DNA of 64,000 nucleotides from Biomphalaria glabrata (Eukaryota; Mollusca; Gastropoda; Planorbidae): the NCBI RefSeq assembly GCF_947242115.1, contig NC_074726.1:16103825-16167824 (forward strand). Reading direction: 5' to 3'. The notes under the pieces were generated by a model, which was not told the DNA's origin, searched no databases, and saw only the letters and a list, made by a program, of their open reading frames with translations. The position numbers and the translations under genes were made by a program. Below, piece by piece: positions 12,701 through 23,324 of this stretch (positions within the stretch are counted from its first letter, which is position 1; each line of letters begins with the position of its first letter).

Positions 12701-15700
12701 CAAATAAGATAAAGGGACATAAGCTAAATATATTTAAAAAACTGGCCATGAGAGAAAGACTAACTGATTAGGAGTTTTACCTTGACTAAAAGTTGGTATC
12801 CTTTCCTTTATAAAAGATAATAATTTATTTTCATAGTACTACTGTCACATCATGGTTTGTGACATGAATTAGTGGGAATCACAAAGTATAACTTTTTGTT
12901 GTGTTTCATGTGAAAGTGAAACCTAATTGAGAATTCTGGGAGTTAACCACATGGTTAGAGCAGCAGTAGTTGCCATGTTCTTGAAGCATATGGATGTGTA
13001 ATACTGTGAGTGGTAATAAGTAGTTACCATGATTTTGAAATGAGAGGACGCATAAAAATGTAATCTAGCAAGTATAAACAGATGTGTGCTTATTGTGCTT
13101 TATATATTATAGGATTATTATTGGAGAATTTCTTGTATTCATTGATGGCTGGACTTGCCAATATGTTAATATTTTATATTTTATGTCAAATGTCATCTGC
13201 TAATTCAGGCTTCCATTTCTGAATCTCCATGTTTGTTGTGCTATTACAACTGCAGAACTCATTTAGTAACCATACGCGACAATAAATAATACAACAGTAC
13301 TAAGTGAATGAAAATATTGTAATTACTGTGCAGCTGACACTCTTTCATGCACAATCAAATGTCACCTATTAGCAGTGACAACTACTTACATAATTGTGTG
13401 TGGGTAATCAGTTCAATACTTGATAGTGAATCTATTATACATATATGACAAAAGAATCAATGAGAAAGACTACATCTCATCTTAAAACCACCAAATACAA
13501 AGGAAATAAAATAAAATTGAGAATAGGAAGCTACAATAAATTGTTTTGGGGGAAGTCTTCACTCTTGAGAGTTAACAACCACCTGACATATATCATGATA
13601 AAATGAACCAATGACTACCTTATATACTCTGTAACTCTTCAGCCACTTGTGCATAAAGAAAGAAATGTCAGAAATCTTCTTCTCCCTACTGTCTGGTGGA
13701 GACATCACCACCTCATCGGCCATGTTGACAATTTTCTGAACATTGATGCCAGAGTAGGAGCGCAGTTCTTTCCATAGCATGTTGGGAAATTTAAACAAAA
13801 AACACTGCCAAGAAGACAAAAAACAAAACATTTTTACATCATGTGTATTTCCCTTTCCCCAACAACCACACAAACAAATGAAGACTTGAAACATTTAGTC
13901 TACTTCCACAACCTGTATAAGGAATACAGCAACAACCCATCTATAGAAACTTATGTCTCTTTTCATTCTTTCAGCTTTGTCTCTAGGAACTTCCTCCGTC
14001 ATTGGGATATAGTACATCTGGGAAATCCAGCATATATTTTCTGCATAAGCCTAAAAGAAAAAAAAAAAAGAGATGAATTAAAATTTTAATATATCTCAAA
14101 GACACACAAAAACATTAGTTAGTTTTTTTTTAAATAAATATCAATAATTAAGAGATTTCCTAGATTAATTTTTTAAATTTCATGAAAAACAAACATACAA
14201 ATATGATCTATTCTTAAATTTTCCAAACATAACATGCAAGCATCAAAAGAGCTTGAGGATGGGCTCATGACACCCTCGTTAACCGTAGGCCACAGAAACA
14301 GATGACCTTTACATCATCTGCCCTATAGACCACAAGGTCTGAAAGGGGAACTTTACTTTACTTTTTACTTTCAATGTCACAAAGAAACCTAATGATCAAT
14401 TTATCAAATACTTTTGAAGAAGAGGCTTTAATGGGCAGACAATCAATGTATTAGACAATAGTTTTAATTAATATGTAAAATGGCTAGACACAACACTGTT
14501 ACCTATCAAAATAGATAAAATGTCTGTAAATAGTTCATTTTGTCCCAATGAAAATTTCATATGTGTCACATCTGCCAGCTAAATATACTTCTGAATTTAA
14601 CACTTAGCAAATAGAAGCCAAAAAATGGCTCATATACATTGTTAGAGGAAAGTTTGGTTGGAAACAAAAATGGTATCAATGCTGTGTAATACAAATCAAT
14701 GTTATGAATGCTGTGTAATACAAATCAATGTTATGAATGCTGTGTAATACAAATCAATGTTATGAATGCTGTGTAATACAAATCAATGTTATGAATGCGG
14801 TGTAATACAAATCAATGTTATGAATGCTGTGTAATACAAATCAATGTTATGAATGCGGTGTAATACAAATCAATGTTATGAATGCTGTGTAATACAAATC
14901 AATGTTATGAATGCTGTGTAATACAGATCAATATTATGAATGCTGTGTAATACAAATCAAACTCTTAAGTAAAAGGAAAATTTCAAGGAAATGAAAAGAA
15001 AAGAATGGTTGTAACATGGCTGGAAATGAATCTGATATAGTTGACAAAAAGGAAATAAAATCACAATGTAATGAAAAAGATAAAACTTTTTCTTCTTTCA
15101 ATATGAAATTATTGTAAATGTTTCCCAATAAAAAAAACAACAACATGTAAATAAGCTTAAACCATTGCATTCCTGCTGATCAGTTTCATGTAAGATATAC
15201 TAATAAACACTAGTAATTTACTAGAAAGGTCAACAATGTATAGTGCTGTGTATTTATTTTCAAAGTTATATTTTTTTGTCTAAAAAAAAAAAAAGTTTGA
15301 GAAGTTTGTTGAAGTTTTGTCCAGATCAGTACTAAGAAGTTAATACGTTAATACACCAACAACTGTTTAGTTGAAATAGCTGTCTGAAGTTATAAATCAA
15401 AGACCGAATATCAGCAATGGTCTAATCTCAAATACAGGGCATTTCATTATTTTTTCTTCCTTATACTCAAAATCAGCACAGAGAATATTTATGATTTATA
15501 AAATTACATGACTCTCCTTTTTTCTTTAACAATATGTTAATAACAATAAATTTTTTCTTAATGGTCAATGTATAGCCACACCACTGTTGTTGCCAATGGG
15601 TTTTAGTTGTGAGTTGTGTGTAGCATAATGTGGAGGACTGACAATTAAAGGCTAACTATGATTTTCTATAACACAAGCTAATAATGCCTACAGCTTACAT

Positions 15701-18700
15701 CTGCTAAGAAATTATAAAAGCTTCAATTGCAATTTACTAGTTGCATCTACAATAGTTTTTTTTTACAAATACCAACTACAATGGTTTTTTTCAAATACCA
15801 TTTTTATTTACTATCATAAGAGCCAAGTCTAATACTGCTTTAAATTTATTGATTCTTATTGGAAATTTCCGGAGTCTATTCTTTTCTCAATTAAAAAACA
15901 ACATTCTACAAAACTACAAACTACAAAAAACTATTTAAAAAAAATACACAACACATAGAGAAGTTCATTTAGTGACTACACACAGTTATTTTCATCTTTT
16001 TCACATTCCCTAGTCAACAATTTACATTTCTAAGACATTTGTAGAATGCAATACATATGCATTTAATTGTGATCTTAAAAACAAGATAATATTGTTATAA
16101 ACCTGGTGGTGGCACAGATGGGGGTAGTGGTGTGAGTGTAGTCAGCCGACGCAAATCACCCCAGGCCAGCGGTCAACCGTGATGAGTTACGATGGTCAGC
16201 CGAGTCAAGTGTCAACAGGACGGTTCGGGAAGGATCGCCATCGTGAACAGAGCTCAGGAGCGTCACGAGGAATGTAGTCATGTGATGAAGCTAGAAAGGT
16301 CGAGCGATGTTCTGTTCGGTTCAAGAAGGCCAGTAGGGACCCTATATAAAGAGCGGAGGTGTCGCAGTCAGTGTGGTTCACGACAGGGGCTCAGAACACG
16401 GTCAACTACAGCACAGTTCAACGGTGTGGTTCTGTATGGAGCATTATGACGGTTCAGTGCGGAGTACTGACAAGTACAGTTGAGACGACTGGTGTCTTGA
16501 TCTTGGTCTGCGATCGAGTCCGACACAAAGAGCCTAGTGTGTGAAGTCAGTCCTGGACTGTTGAACCCAGTGAAAGCCCGGAACGAGACGGAGAGGCCAG
16601 TGCAAGAGTTGATACGGCGGAACGGTGTTACCGGAGAGATATTTGTACAGTGTACATGTTGCCAATTGTACAGTATTGGCTGTTATATATTCAACTATTA
16701 AAGTGTTACGTTACTTTGGAGCCCTGAGTTGTCAAGTTCTTTACGTTGGTGGTGTATGGTGCAATTTGCAGAGAGCCTGCATAGTGAGATTCATAACAAC
16801 TGGTGTCAGAAGTGGGATCGGATCAGAATCGGATTGGATTGGATCTACTATGGCTCGTCTGAAGCTGCTGTACGAACTTGAATTTATAGAACTGAGGCAG
16901 GAACTGCGTGAACGAGGGATGAAGAATGGTGGAAAGAAGGAAACTTTACAAGCACGCCTCAGAGAAGACATTGTGGGAAAAGGGGAAGATCCGGACACAT
17001 ATCTGTTCGAAATTAAACCAACTTTAAGAGAGCTCTTGCACCAACAGCTAGATGACTGGAAGGAAGAGTTGCGGGCTATGAATATGACATGGAAGAAGTC
17101 CAACGAAGAGACCTGTACCAAGCTTGAAAAAATGTGTATCTCAGTGAAGGAAGTGATGAGCCCCATGGTGAAAACGATGGACATGGTAGAAGAAACCCTG
17201 TGCGACCAAAGAGACTTGAAAGATAAAGGAGCTGCGCCATAATTAAACAATGATCTACTACCACCCAAAGCTTTGAAGAAATATGCAGTGACAACGGTAA
17301 TGCTGATGAAGGTGGTGCAGCCTGTGAATCCGAAAACAAAGAGTACAGACCTGTGGAGCCAAAAGAGACAGATGAAGAGACAATGGAAGCTGCCCATAGT
17401 TCGAACAAATCTTGTGCTGAAGCTTTACCTGATATGAGGACCTCAAACAGCAAGACAGATCAAGAGAACGCTGAATCTGCCTACAAGCCTGTTGCTGAGG
17501 GACGTTTACATGATGAAAGCTACCAGTGAGGCTTGGACCCTACAGACGTTCGTCCAGGTGCGAAGCTCAGCAAGAGAAGTCCTGATGGTGACCATAAGAG
17601 CCCAATGAAATCTGACGAAGCTGTTGATGGACATTTGCAAGCTGAGAGATACCAGCCAGGTCCGGGCCCAACAGACGTTGGTCCAGCTGCCAAGACTGGA
17701 GATGAAAGTCCTGATGGTGGTGAAAAAAATCCAAGGAAACATGACGTTGAAGTTAATGGACATTTGCACAATGAAAGTCATTGACAAGATCTGAAACCAA
17801 CAGGCGAATGGCCCGATACTGAGACGAGAGAGAGAGGTCATGATGATGATGAAGAAAGCCGAATGGAGCCTGAGGCCGAAGATGAAGTGGAGTGTTACCA
17901 ACCTGCCCCAGGGGCATGTCCTCCAGACACGGCTGGAGATGATGACTTGTCCCACCATTCCCTGTCCTGTGGATCTGAAACCCATCCCAGTCCTTCTCCG
18001 CAAAGCCCTATGAAGTCACCTCTTTGGCCAATGATCTTGGTATCCCCAGCCCTTACATCCTATACCTCTCGATGTGCCAAGCGGCTGCCCTCAATATCGA
18101 AGGACAAGAGAACGATGCGGCCACGACATCACTGCAGCCACATGAAGACCAACTGGCGGAGAAGAAGAAGGCTACTTTTGTTGAATACAACATGGATGAC
18201 GATACAACCACGACATCACTGAAGCGAAATGAAGACCAACTGGCGGAGAAGAAGAAGAAGGCGATTTTTGCTGAGTGCAACATGGATGACGAAGCGATCA
18301 CGACTTCGATACAACCAGATGAAGGCTAACTGGAGGAGAAGAAAACGTTTTCTGAATTCAACGTGGATGGCGATGAAAGCACGAAGGCGAAGCAAACAGG
18401 TGAAGGCCAATTGGAGGAGAAGAAGGAAGTGACCATTGCTAACTGCAACATGGATGGCTCCGTCAAGCACAACAGGCAAGCCAACTGCCACCGATCGACC
18501 CCCGCCTGCAGCGACGAAACTTTACCGCCAATGTCATGAGGTTAATTCTGTCCGGGACGGACAGATCTAAGGAGGGGGCAGTGTGATAAACCTGGTGGTG
18601 GCACAGATGAGGGTAGTGGTGTGAGTGTAGTCAGCCGACGCAAATCGCCCCAGGCCAGCACTAGACGAGCGGTCAACCGTGACGAGTTACGACGGTCAGC

Positions 18701-19363
18701 CGAGTCGAGTGTCAACAGAACGGTTCGGGAAGGATCGCCGTCGTGAACAGAGCTCAGGAGCGTCACGAGTCCGACACAAAGAGCCTAGTGTGTGAAGTCA
18801 GTCCTGGACTGTTGAACCCAGTGAAAGCCCGGAACGAGACGGAGAGGCCAGTGCAAGAGTTGATACGGCGGAACAGTGTTACCGGAGAGATATTTGTACA
18901 GTGTACGTGTTGCCAATTGTACAGTATTGGCTGTTATTTATTCAACTATTAAAGTGTTACGTTACTTTGGAGCCCTGAGTTGTCAAGTTCTTTACGTTGG
19001 TGGTGTATGGTGTAGTTTGCAGAGAGCCTGCATAGTGAGATTCGTAACAATATCTATTTCTAATAATAATTCAAATATATATGTACATATATGAAACATT
19101 TATGAATCTATAGTGTATAGAGTTCTATATTAATTTTTTTATGCAACTCTCTTAATTCCAATCTTACTGTATGGTGCCCTGGGAACTCTGCAGGCACCCA
19201 ACAGTGAATAGGGTCGCCAACATACTGGTTCATGCCAATCAGGGCAGCAAAAGCAGCAAATAAGGCTACAGTTCCAAAGTGATGTAATTGGTCAATGCCA
19301 TCATCATCACGAGCACCTCTGGACAATGTGATTTTGGACAAGGCCTCTAGCATAGATGACCAC
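6436..19363 (-). CDS. Innexin (gap-junction subunit), seven coding exons
   Basis: This gene encodes a four-pass membrane protein of the innexin/pannexin family, which forms invertebrate gap junctions and hemichannels in the plasma membrane. Coding exons (high to low coordinate): 19363-19168, 14050-13913, 13804-13619, 10919-10758, 10119-9982, 8730-8609, 6712-6436. All have AG acceptors and GT donors and join in frame. From the ATG at 19353-19351 the product is about 402 aa, the usual family length. Visible landmarks: DDD near residue 17, TM1 about 26-42, the signature YVGDPIHCW at 44-52, FYRW before TM2, TM3 about 196-216, second loop FPRVVMCDF (Cys254) and LQCVLSIN (Cys271), TM4 about 280-302, then a cytoplasmic tail ending SAVQG. 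Each extracellular loop has two cysteines, as is typical. An acceptor before WSSM at 19363 means an upstream exon, possibly only 5' UTR, exists. A paralogue lies upstream at 35243-41012. Confidence 0.93.
6795..7620 (-). mobile_element. LINE relic (CR1/L2-like reverse transcriptase C-terminus)
   Basis: The minus strand reads as decayed reverse transcriptase in the order: SEDKTEIIKIGTL, PFVHVVCNLGVFFDSTLSF, ILSSLDYCNAML, KARINYKV, then RPKVWNSLPIHLRQT near the end. This is the usual order in CR1/L2-type LINEs. Several stops and frame changes break it. The 3' end is a (TTA)n tail at about 6789-6807. It sits in intron 6 of the innexin gene in the same orientation as the gene. Confidence 0.82.
8609..8730 (-). 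CDS. Innexin 1, exon 6 (second loop end and TM4)
   Basis: The acceptor TTTCAG precedes TGT (Cys of CVLSINLFIEKIF); donor GTACAT follows ACACTCTTCAG. The 40 codons plus two bases encode the last extracellular cysteine and TM4 (FAVTWFWLFFLGIASLV). Confidence 0.92.
9033..9728 (+). repeat. 29-bp minisatellite, 24 copies
   Basis: A 29-bp unit (CCTCAAGGGGACTCATTCAA plus CATGTACCA) is repeated 24 times with almost no divergence. A doubly variant unit (TACTACC with GGGCACTC) occurs twice, 261 bp apart, exactly nine units. This indicates a recent multi-unit duplication inside the array. It lies in intron 5 of the first innexin. The unit has no stop codon in any forward frame, so long meaningless open frames appear across the array. 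Confidence 0.98.
9757..9935 (+). repeat. Dispersed repeat with TTGATCCAAGAT core, copy 1
   Basis: This copy shares an ordered set of blocks with 37205-37425 and, inverted, 54955-55175: AATTAACTAA, TGATTCTT-TTTGTCAGGTA, AATAATTGTGCAAAAA, CTTGATCCAAGAT, TGAGAGAAATAATGTGTACAAA and CAGAGTGAGTTGATA. It behaves like a SINE or a non-autonomous element; no coding potential is visible. It directly abuts the 29-bp minisatellite in innexin intron 5. Confidence 0.75.
9982..10119 (-). CDS. Innexin 1, exon 5 (second extracellular loop)
   Basis: The acceptor TTTATTAG precedes TTTAACTACTGG; the donor is GTACAC after CTTCAG, both phase 0. The 46 codons encode FNYWTYGF and the conserved FPRVVMCDFEIRQLQNVQ segment with the first cysteine of loop 2. 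Confidence 0.93.
10758..10919 (-). CDS. Innexin 1, exon 4 (TM3)
   Basis: The acceptor GTATTTCAG precedes TACAAT; donor GTTTGG follows CTAAAG. The 54 codons encode the cytoplasmic loop end (CFAFGKRQGTYLTGL) and TM3 (LFLFIKLLNVLNVISQFLL). The paralogue has CFGKRSGTYLSGLY at the same place. Confidence 0.93.
10920..13618 (-). other. Innexin 1 intron 3, no further gene
   Basis: The AT-rich intron of 2.7 kb holds homopolymer runs (G run near 11970, A runs near 12020-12050). No transposon or RNA gene was recognised in it. Confidence 0.6.
13619..13804 (-). CDS. Innexin 1, exon 3 (TM2 end and cytoplasmic loop)
   Basis: The acceptor TTGGCAG precedes TGTTTTTTG; donor GTAGTC follows GTATATAAG. The 62 codons encode CFLFKFPNMLWKELRSYSG and the cytoplasmic loop ending KSYRVYK. 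The paralogue reads FYFPHLVWQELKKYSG, showing clear homology. Confidence 0.93.
13913..14050 (-). CDS. Innexin 1, exon 2 (end of loop 1, start of TM2)
   Basis: The acceptor TTCTTTTAG precedes GCTTATGCA; donor GTTGTG (weak) follows CTTATACAG. The 46 codons encode AYAENICWISQMYYIPM, with the second loop-1 cysteine, and RDISFYRWVVAVFLIQ leading into TM2. Confidence 0.9.
14262..14365 (+). repeat. SINE 3' portion
   Basis: The block CATGACACCCTCGTTAACCG, followed by AGGCCACAGAAACAGATGAC and then CATCTGCCCTATAGACCACA-AGGTCTGAAAG, matches the 3' half of the SINE at 36851-37096. The tRNA-like head is absent. It lies in innexin intron 1. Confidence 0.8.
14680..14961 (+). repeat. 29-bp minisatellite, 10 copies
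   Basis: The unit TGCTGTGTAATACAAATCAA plus TGTTATGAA is repeated ten times, with a T-to-G variant (GCGGTG) in two non-adjacent units. It has the same period as the array at 9033-9728 but unrelated sequence. It lies in innexin intron 1. Confidence 0.97.
16093..16798 (+). repeat. 5' LTR
   Basis: The LTR starts TGTTATAAACC and ends CATAACA. It contains a TATATAAAGAG box near 16341 and a likely downstream start region. The body matches the 3' LTR. Confidence 0.9.
16801..16818 (+). other. Primer-binding site matching tRNA-Leu(CAG)
   Basis: TGGTGTCAGAAGTGGGAT is the exact complement of the last 14 bases, discriminator A and added CCA of the tRNA-Leu(CAG) encoded at 61081-61164. This fixes the likely reverse-transcription primer. 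Confidence 0.93.
18570..18581 (+). other. Polypurine tract
   Basis: AGGAGGGGGCAG lies immediately before the TG that opens the 3' LTR, the usual position of the plus-strand primer. Confidence 0.8.
18582..19049 (+). repeat. 3' LTR
   Basis: The LTR starts TGTGATAAACC and ends CGTAACA. It matches the 5' LTR with few substitutions and is shorter. It is followed by the ATAT duplication. Confidence 0.9.
19168..19363 (-). CDS. Innexin 1, first recognised coding exon
   Basis: The acceptor TTGACAG at 19364 opens an exon reading WSSMLEALSKITLSRGARDDD and closing at HHT before donor GTAAGA. It carries the N-terminus, TM1 and YVGDPIHCWVPAEF. The ATG at 19353-19351 is the best start; the upstream acceptor means the true 5' end is in another exon I could not identify. 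Confidence 0.92.
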
Positions 19364-21530
19364 CTGTCAATATAGTTTTAAAACAAAATGGCTATTACTT
19401 AAAGAGTGCTAATGTGAATACAGAAATTATGTGTAAATTTAAAATAACATTAAATCTTTTGATAACTGTCAAGTTGGATACATTCAAGTGAATGTCAATT
19501 ATTCTAAGAAATTTTGTGTAAATTTTGCTAATGCCAGTCAAATGTCACACCCCATGCCATTACTGTTTCATTTTGTTGTTGCTTGTTCAGCATATATTTG
19601 TGTGCTTTGAAAATACAAATAAAAGAAAATAAATTAATTTTAAAAAGCTATCCATCAAGATTGAATAGTGCAAACAAAATTGATAACCAATACTATAAAA
19701 AGGGGTCAGTCAAGCCTACCATTCACTGAAAATTTCCAAATTCAATTTTTCTAAAAGGTGATGTTGCTAAATATGGTAGTGAGGAACAAACAAGAAAAAT
19801 GATTTAACTCCCTAGCTTTTATCAAATAGTACTTACATCTTAAGAAATTAGAAGATCTATGAAAAGTCACAGCCAAAACAAAAATTGCTTCATCCACCTA
19901 GAAATAGAAAACAAATTGAAAGGTTCTATGGTACAACTACAATGGTGGAGACTTCAATTAAAAAAGACACTTGATAGTAAAGTGTACCACTGTGTTGCAC
20001 AAGTACTGGTTTATGTGAGGTATATAGACTAAACAATAGTGATTTATTAAATGAGCTTCTCTTTTGAAATGGCTATTACAGCACGGGATGTATTTGACAA
20101 AGTTGGTTCATTTCTGGGAAAGTATAAAATCTCTAGGAAAAATGTGTGTGATGTCTGCACAGATAATGGATAATCTCAGTAAACATGTCAGCTATTCTCC
20201 TGTCAACAGCCTTCTTTCCCCAATGCACTCCCACTAAAAAAAAAGAGAGGATTTTCTTGCAAGTAGATGTTGAACTTGGTCATAAAAATTACATATTGAG
20301 ACTAAAGGCTACACACTGGGTAAAGGATATAGAGTAAAGCTGCCTTATCAAGCAAATTAAGCTGAATGGCATTTGAATTGTTGTAGCTTCGTATTGGCTA
20401 GACCTAAAAAAAAAAATGAAAACCTCTATAAACTCATCATCCATTGGTCAATAAAATTAGATATGTTGATAAGTTTCAACACGCATAGTTAAAATAAAAT
20501 ATGATGTCAAGAGGGGTGGGATAGGTATGACATAGTGTAAATCGCATCAAACAAATTTTTTTTCCCTGAAGATATCAAACGCCTTGTACACCATATCAGA
20601 CAAAATGCATTAAAAAAAAATTTTTAATCATCTAATTCTTTCATTTTAGGTATTTTCTAGTCAAGCAAGAGGTGAACGTCCATGTGCAAAAGAAAACAAA
20701 AAAAAACTAATTGTCATACACATGTCACAGTGATAATTCAAAATGTAGGCAAAGTCAATGCTATAGAGATAGTAATGGCAGAGGTGAGCATACTAAATAT
20801 AATTTTTTTAGGGGGAAAGGGAAGTAATTATGCAAAAAAGAATAATTGTTTGTTAATTTATACAAAAAAATTCATTATTTGTCAAAATAATATTTAAGAA
20901 GTATGTATTAAGAAATTGTGTATGTTTTGTTGTCTTATAGATACTAAAACTTTACTGATTACGTTTATTTTTGCTTGGAACATTAAAGGAAACATTGCAT
21001 AAAAATACATGAATACTGTAAAAAAAATTTTGTTCGATATTGTAGCATTTTCTAAAATGGTAAATCTTTATCGCAAACCCCCTATAGCTCTGAATAGGTT
21101 TAATGGAAAGAAAGGAAAGTGTAATATACATGTTCTCCTTTCAATCCTGAAGCCAAATATGTAGGTCTTGCTTGGCTAATGCATCATAGGGCTATACAAA
21201 AGCCTTCGTACAGGAAGCACATCCATTTATGTGTATGAGGTCTGAAAAGGACACTTTCATACCAGTGTACTTTACGGCCTAGTAGAAAAATGATCTTGCA
21301 TAGGAAAACAAAACTAAATGTGTTAAAAATTAGAAAAATTCAGTGTGCACCATACTGCCATACACAGTATTTCTGTTTAACCATCAAACTAAAGATTCTT
21401 GATAAAAATGCGGTGAGATGTACGATATGGGAAACAAAAGTGGGGTGCTCAATAAGGCAGCTTTACTCTAGAAATTAGATCAGCATATTAAAAAGGTGCT
21501 AAATCACTGATCTAGTTTTGTCTATATTAT

Positions 21531-21561
21531 AAAATGACTCCTAATTCGGAGTCATTTTTTT
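21531..21561. other. Perfect 11-bp hairpin followed by T run
   Basis: AAAATGACTCC and GGAGTCATTTT pair across a TAATTC loop, then four more T residues. It looks like a bacterial intrinsic terminator but lies in animal DNA far from any pol III gene. Function unknown. Confidence 0.5.
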
Positions 21562-22199
21562 CCCACATTCTCATTCTGACTTCTCATGATTGTCCTTTTT
21601 TTCATCTTGTCAACTTTTCTTTTGTATCATGAAAATGCAGTTAGAAATGATAAATTATTGTTATTTATAGTTAACTTACAGCTGGTATTTTTTTCATAAT
21701 ATAGACCTATATATATCTTGAGCCCTCTATATCTCTGGTCACCAAAAGCTCATAGCCTAAAGATAAAAATATACATTAAATTTTTTTAAGAATCTTCAAA
21801 TAAGCCTTAATAAGAGTGCCTAATAATTCAATAAGGCTAATTTGTTGGGCCTTGGTTGTCAAAAAGTACCCAAGCATAAATAATTTACCATGCCTAAATG
21901 AGTCTGGTATGAATGTACATACATTTTGTTTTTTCTATAGTTATAATGTTGGTGTAATACACAAATTGTAATTTCCTTACACGACAATAAATATTATTAC
22001 TATTATTATTACTGTTAATAGAATGTGTATATATAAAAATCACCCTTTGGCGGCTTTGGGGCAGAATTTTGTGATTTTACCATTGTTTCTGTGGTAATAA
22101 AATCATTAAATAGAAACTATCTGATATAAACATTTTGCATGTAAATTATGAGTGAGTCTGGTGACCGGTGTGAATGATTATTTTTGGTTTTGTATAATT

Positions 22200-22720
22200 A
22201 TAATTATGGACTAAACTCTACAACTCTAGAGATAGATATACTCAGCCTCATAGAATCTAGTCGTCTAGATTCACTTAAGGCAAGTTAAGCCCGCACAGTT
22301 TAGGCAGTTTAGGCACTTTTACACTTTACGACTTTAGTCCTTTTTAGATTTTAGGGACTTTTAACTAAATTAGACTTTTCACTTTAGAGTCTGATGTCTG
22401 GAAATTAATAATATAAAAATAATAAATATTACTTATTAGATCTAGAATCTAGTCAATGTCATTAAAATGATTAACTTAAGTGTCTTAAGTTAAGTCATTA
22501 CTGATAGTGATAAGCCAATTTATATAGTCTAATTGCTCTAACTCTAATCATAATCATTCGATAGTAGTGACATAGGACATAGATCTAGTAGATATAGGTG
22601 ACTAGTGACGACTAGTCTGACCATCATTGACCATGGTCTGACACTCATCATAATTTCATATATAGATCTAGACTTACAATTAATTTAAATTAGATCTAGA
22701 TCTAGATTCTATCTCGATAT
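22200..22720. repeat. CTAG-rich low-complexity stretch
   Basis: Short overlapping words (AGATCTAGA, GACTAGT, TTAGGCA) recur densely without a fixed period. Similar but larger tracts are at 45050-46180 and 50790-51080. Confidence 0.65.
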
Positions 22721-23324
22721 CTATTGACTTAATTTAACATTTGTGACTTGTCGAAACAAACAAACAAACATCCAATCGTAGCCACAACATTGCTGCTGAA
22801 GTTTGGAAAAGTTTGTCAAAGTTTTGCTATTTGATTTCGCCGAGGTCTGAATCCGTTCTATAAATAGAATATCAACTGTCATGGTGACTTTTTTTTTCTC
22901 CCCCTTCCCTCCCCCCTCATGTCTCCACTGACATCTCATGTCCTAACACCAGTTGAATGTAAAGTAGGCAAGGAAAGACGATCTGAATTTTGGGCACGGC
23001 TGGTTCACCAGTACCAAAGTCCAATGCAAGCGTACGTTTAGATGTAGATCAACACATCAGTACTCAAGTAAAGGAGTCTTAACAGTGTTTTTTTTTTATC
23101 ATTAAAACCCTTATTTAATAAAGGCGGCCTATTAAAAATTAATTAATCTATGCAGATTATAAAGTGTTACATTATACCAAACATTGATCTAGATATAGGC
23201 TTAAATGGCTGTCTGTTTATGCGGTATTCGCGCCATTCACTGTCGTTTGATCGCCTCAATATTATGATCCCGGGTTCAAACCTATTTTGTCCGCTGCCTC
23301 TGCCACCCCCCGTCATCCTATTTA

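Larger units (their letters stand above)
16093..19049 (+). mobile_element. LTR retrotransposon fossil, short and without pol
   Basis: This is a complete-outline LTR element in innexin intron 1, antisense to the gene. Two TG...CA LTRs (16093-16798 and 18582-19049, unequal in length) bound a 1.8 kb interior, and ATAT flanks both ends (16089-16092, 19050-19053) as a 4-bp target duplication. A primer-binding site follows the 5' LTR and a polypurine tract precedes the 3' LTR. The interior has a leader frame with a SAP-like LKLLYELEFIELRQELRERG start and a region of acidic and basic tandem modules. No protease, reverse transcriptase, RNase H or integrase is seen, so it is non-autonomous and broken. 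The aligned LTRs differ by about 3% by eye, mostly CpG transitions, suggesting a fairly young insertion. Gypsy-like affinity is inferred. Confidence 0.9.
19364..23300. other. AT-rich region upstream of innexin 1
   Basis: This probably holds the first intron, 5' UTR exon and promoter of innexin 1, but none can be placed from sequence alone. It includes a hairpin at 21531-21561 and a CTAG-rich stretch at 22200-22720. A possible B-box-like word (GGGTTCAAACC, about 23273-23283) hints at a decayed tRNA-like SINE just before the LINE. Confidence 0.5.

Noticed and set aside
16625-17453. A host protein-coding gene on either strand
   Set aside because: The frames lie inside the LTR element bounded by 16093-19049; the plus-strand leader belongs to the element and the minus-strand frames are its antisense shadows.
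17506-18491. Arginine-rich and leucine-rich small proteins
   Set aside because: They are off-frame readings of charged tandem modules inside the LTR element, with no independent support.
22721-22939. A small minus-strand protein or first exon of innexin 1
   Set aside because: The frame has no recognisable domain and no clear donor site in the needed phase; too weak to call.
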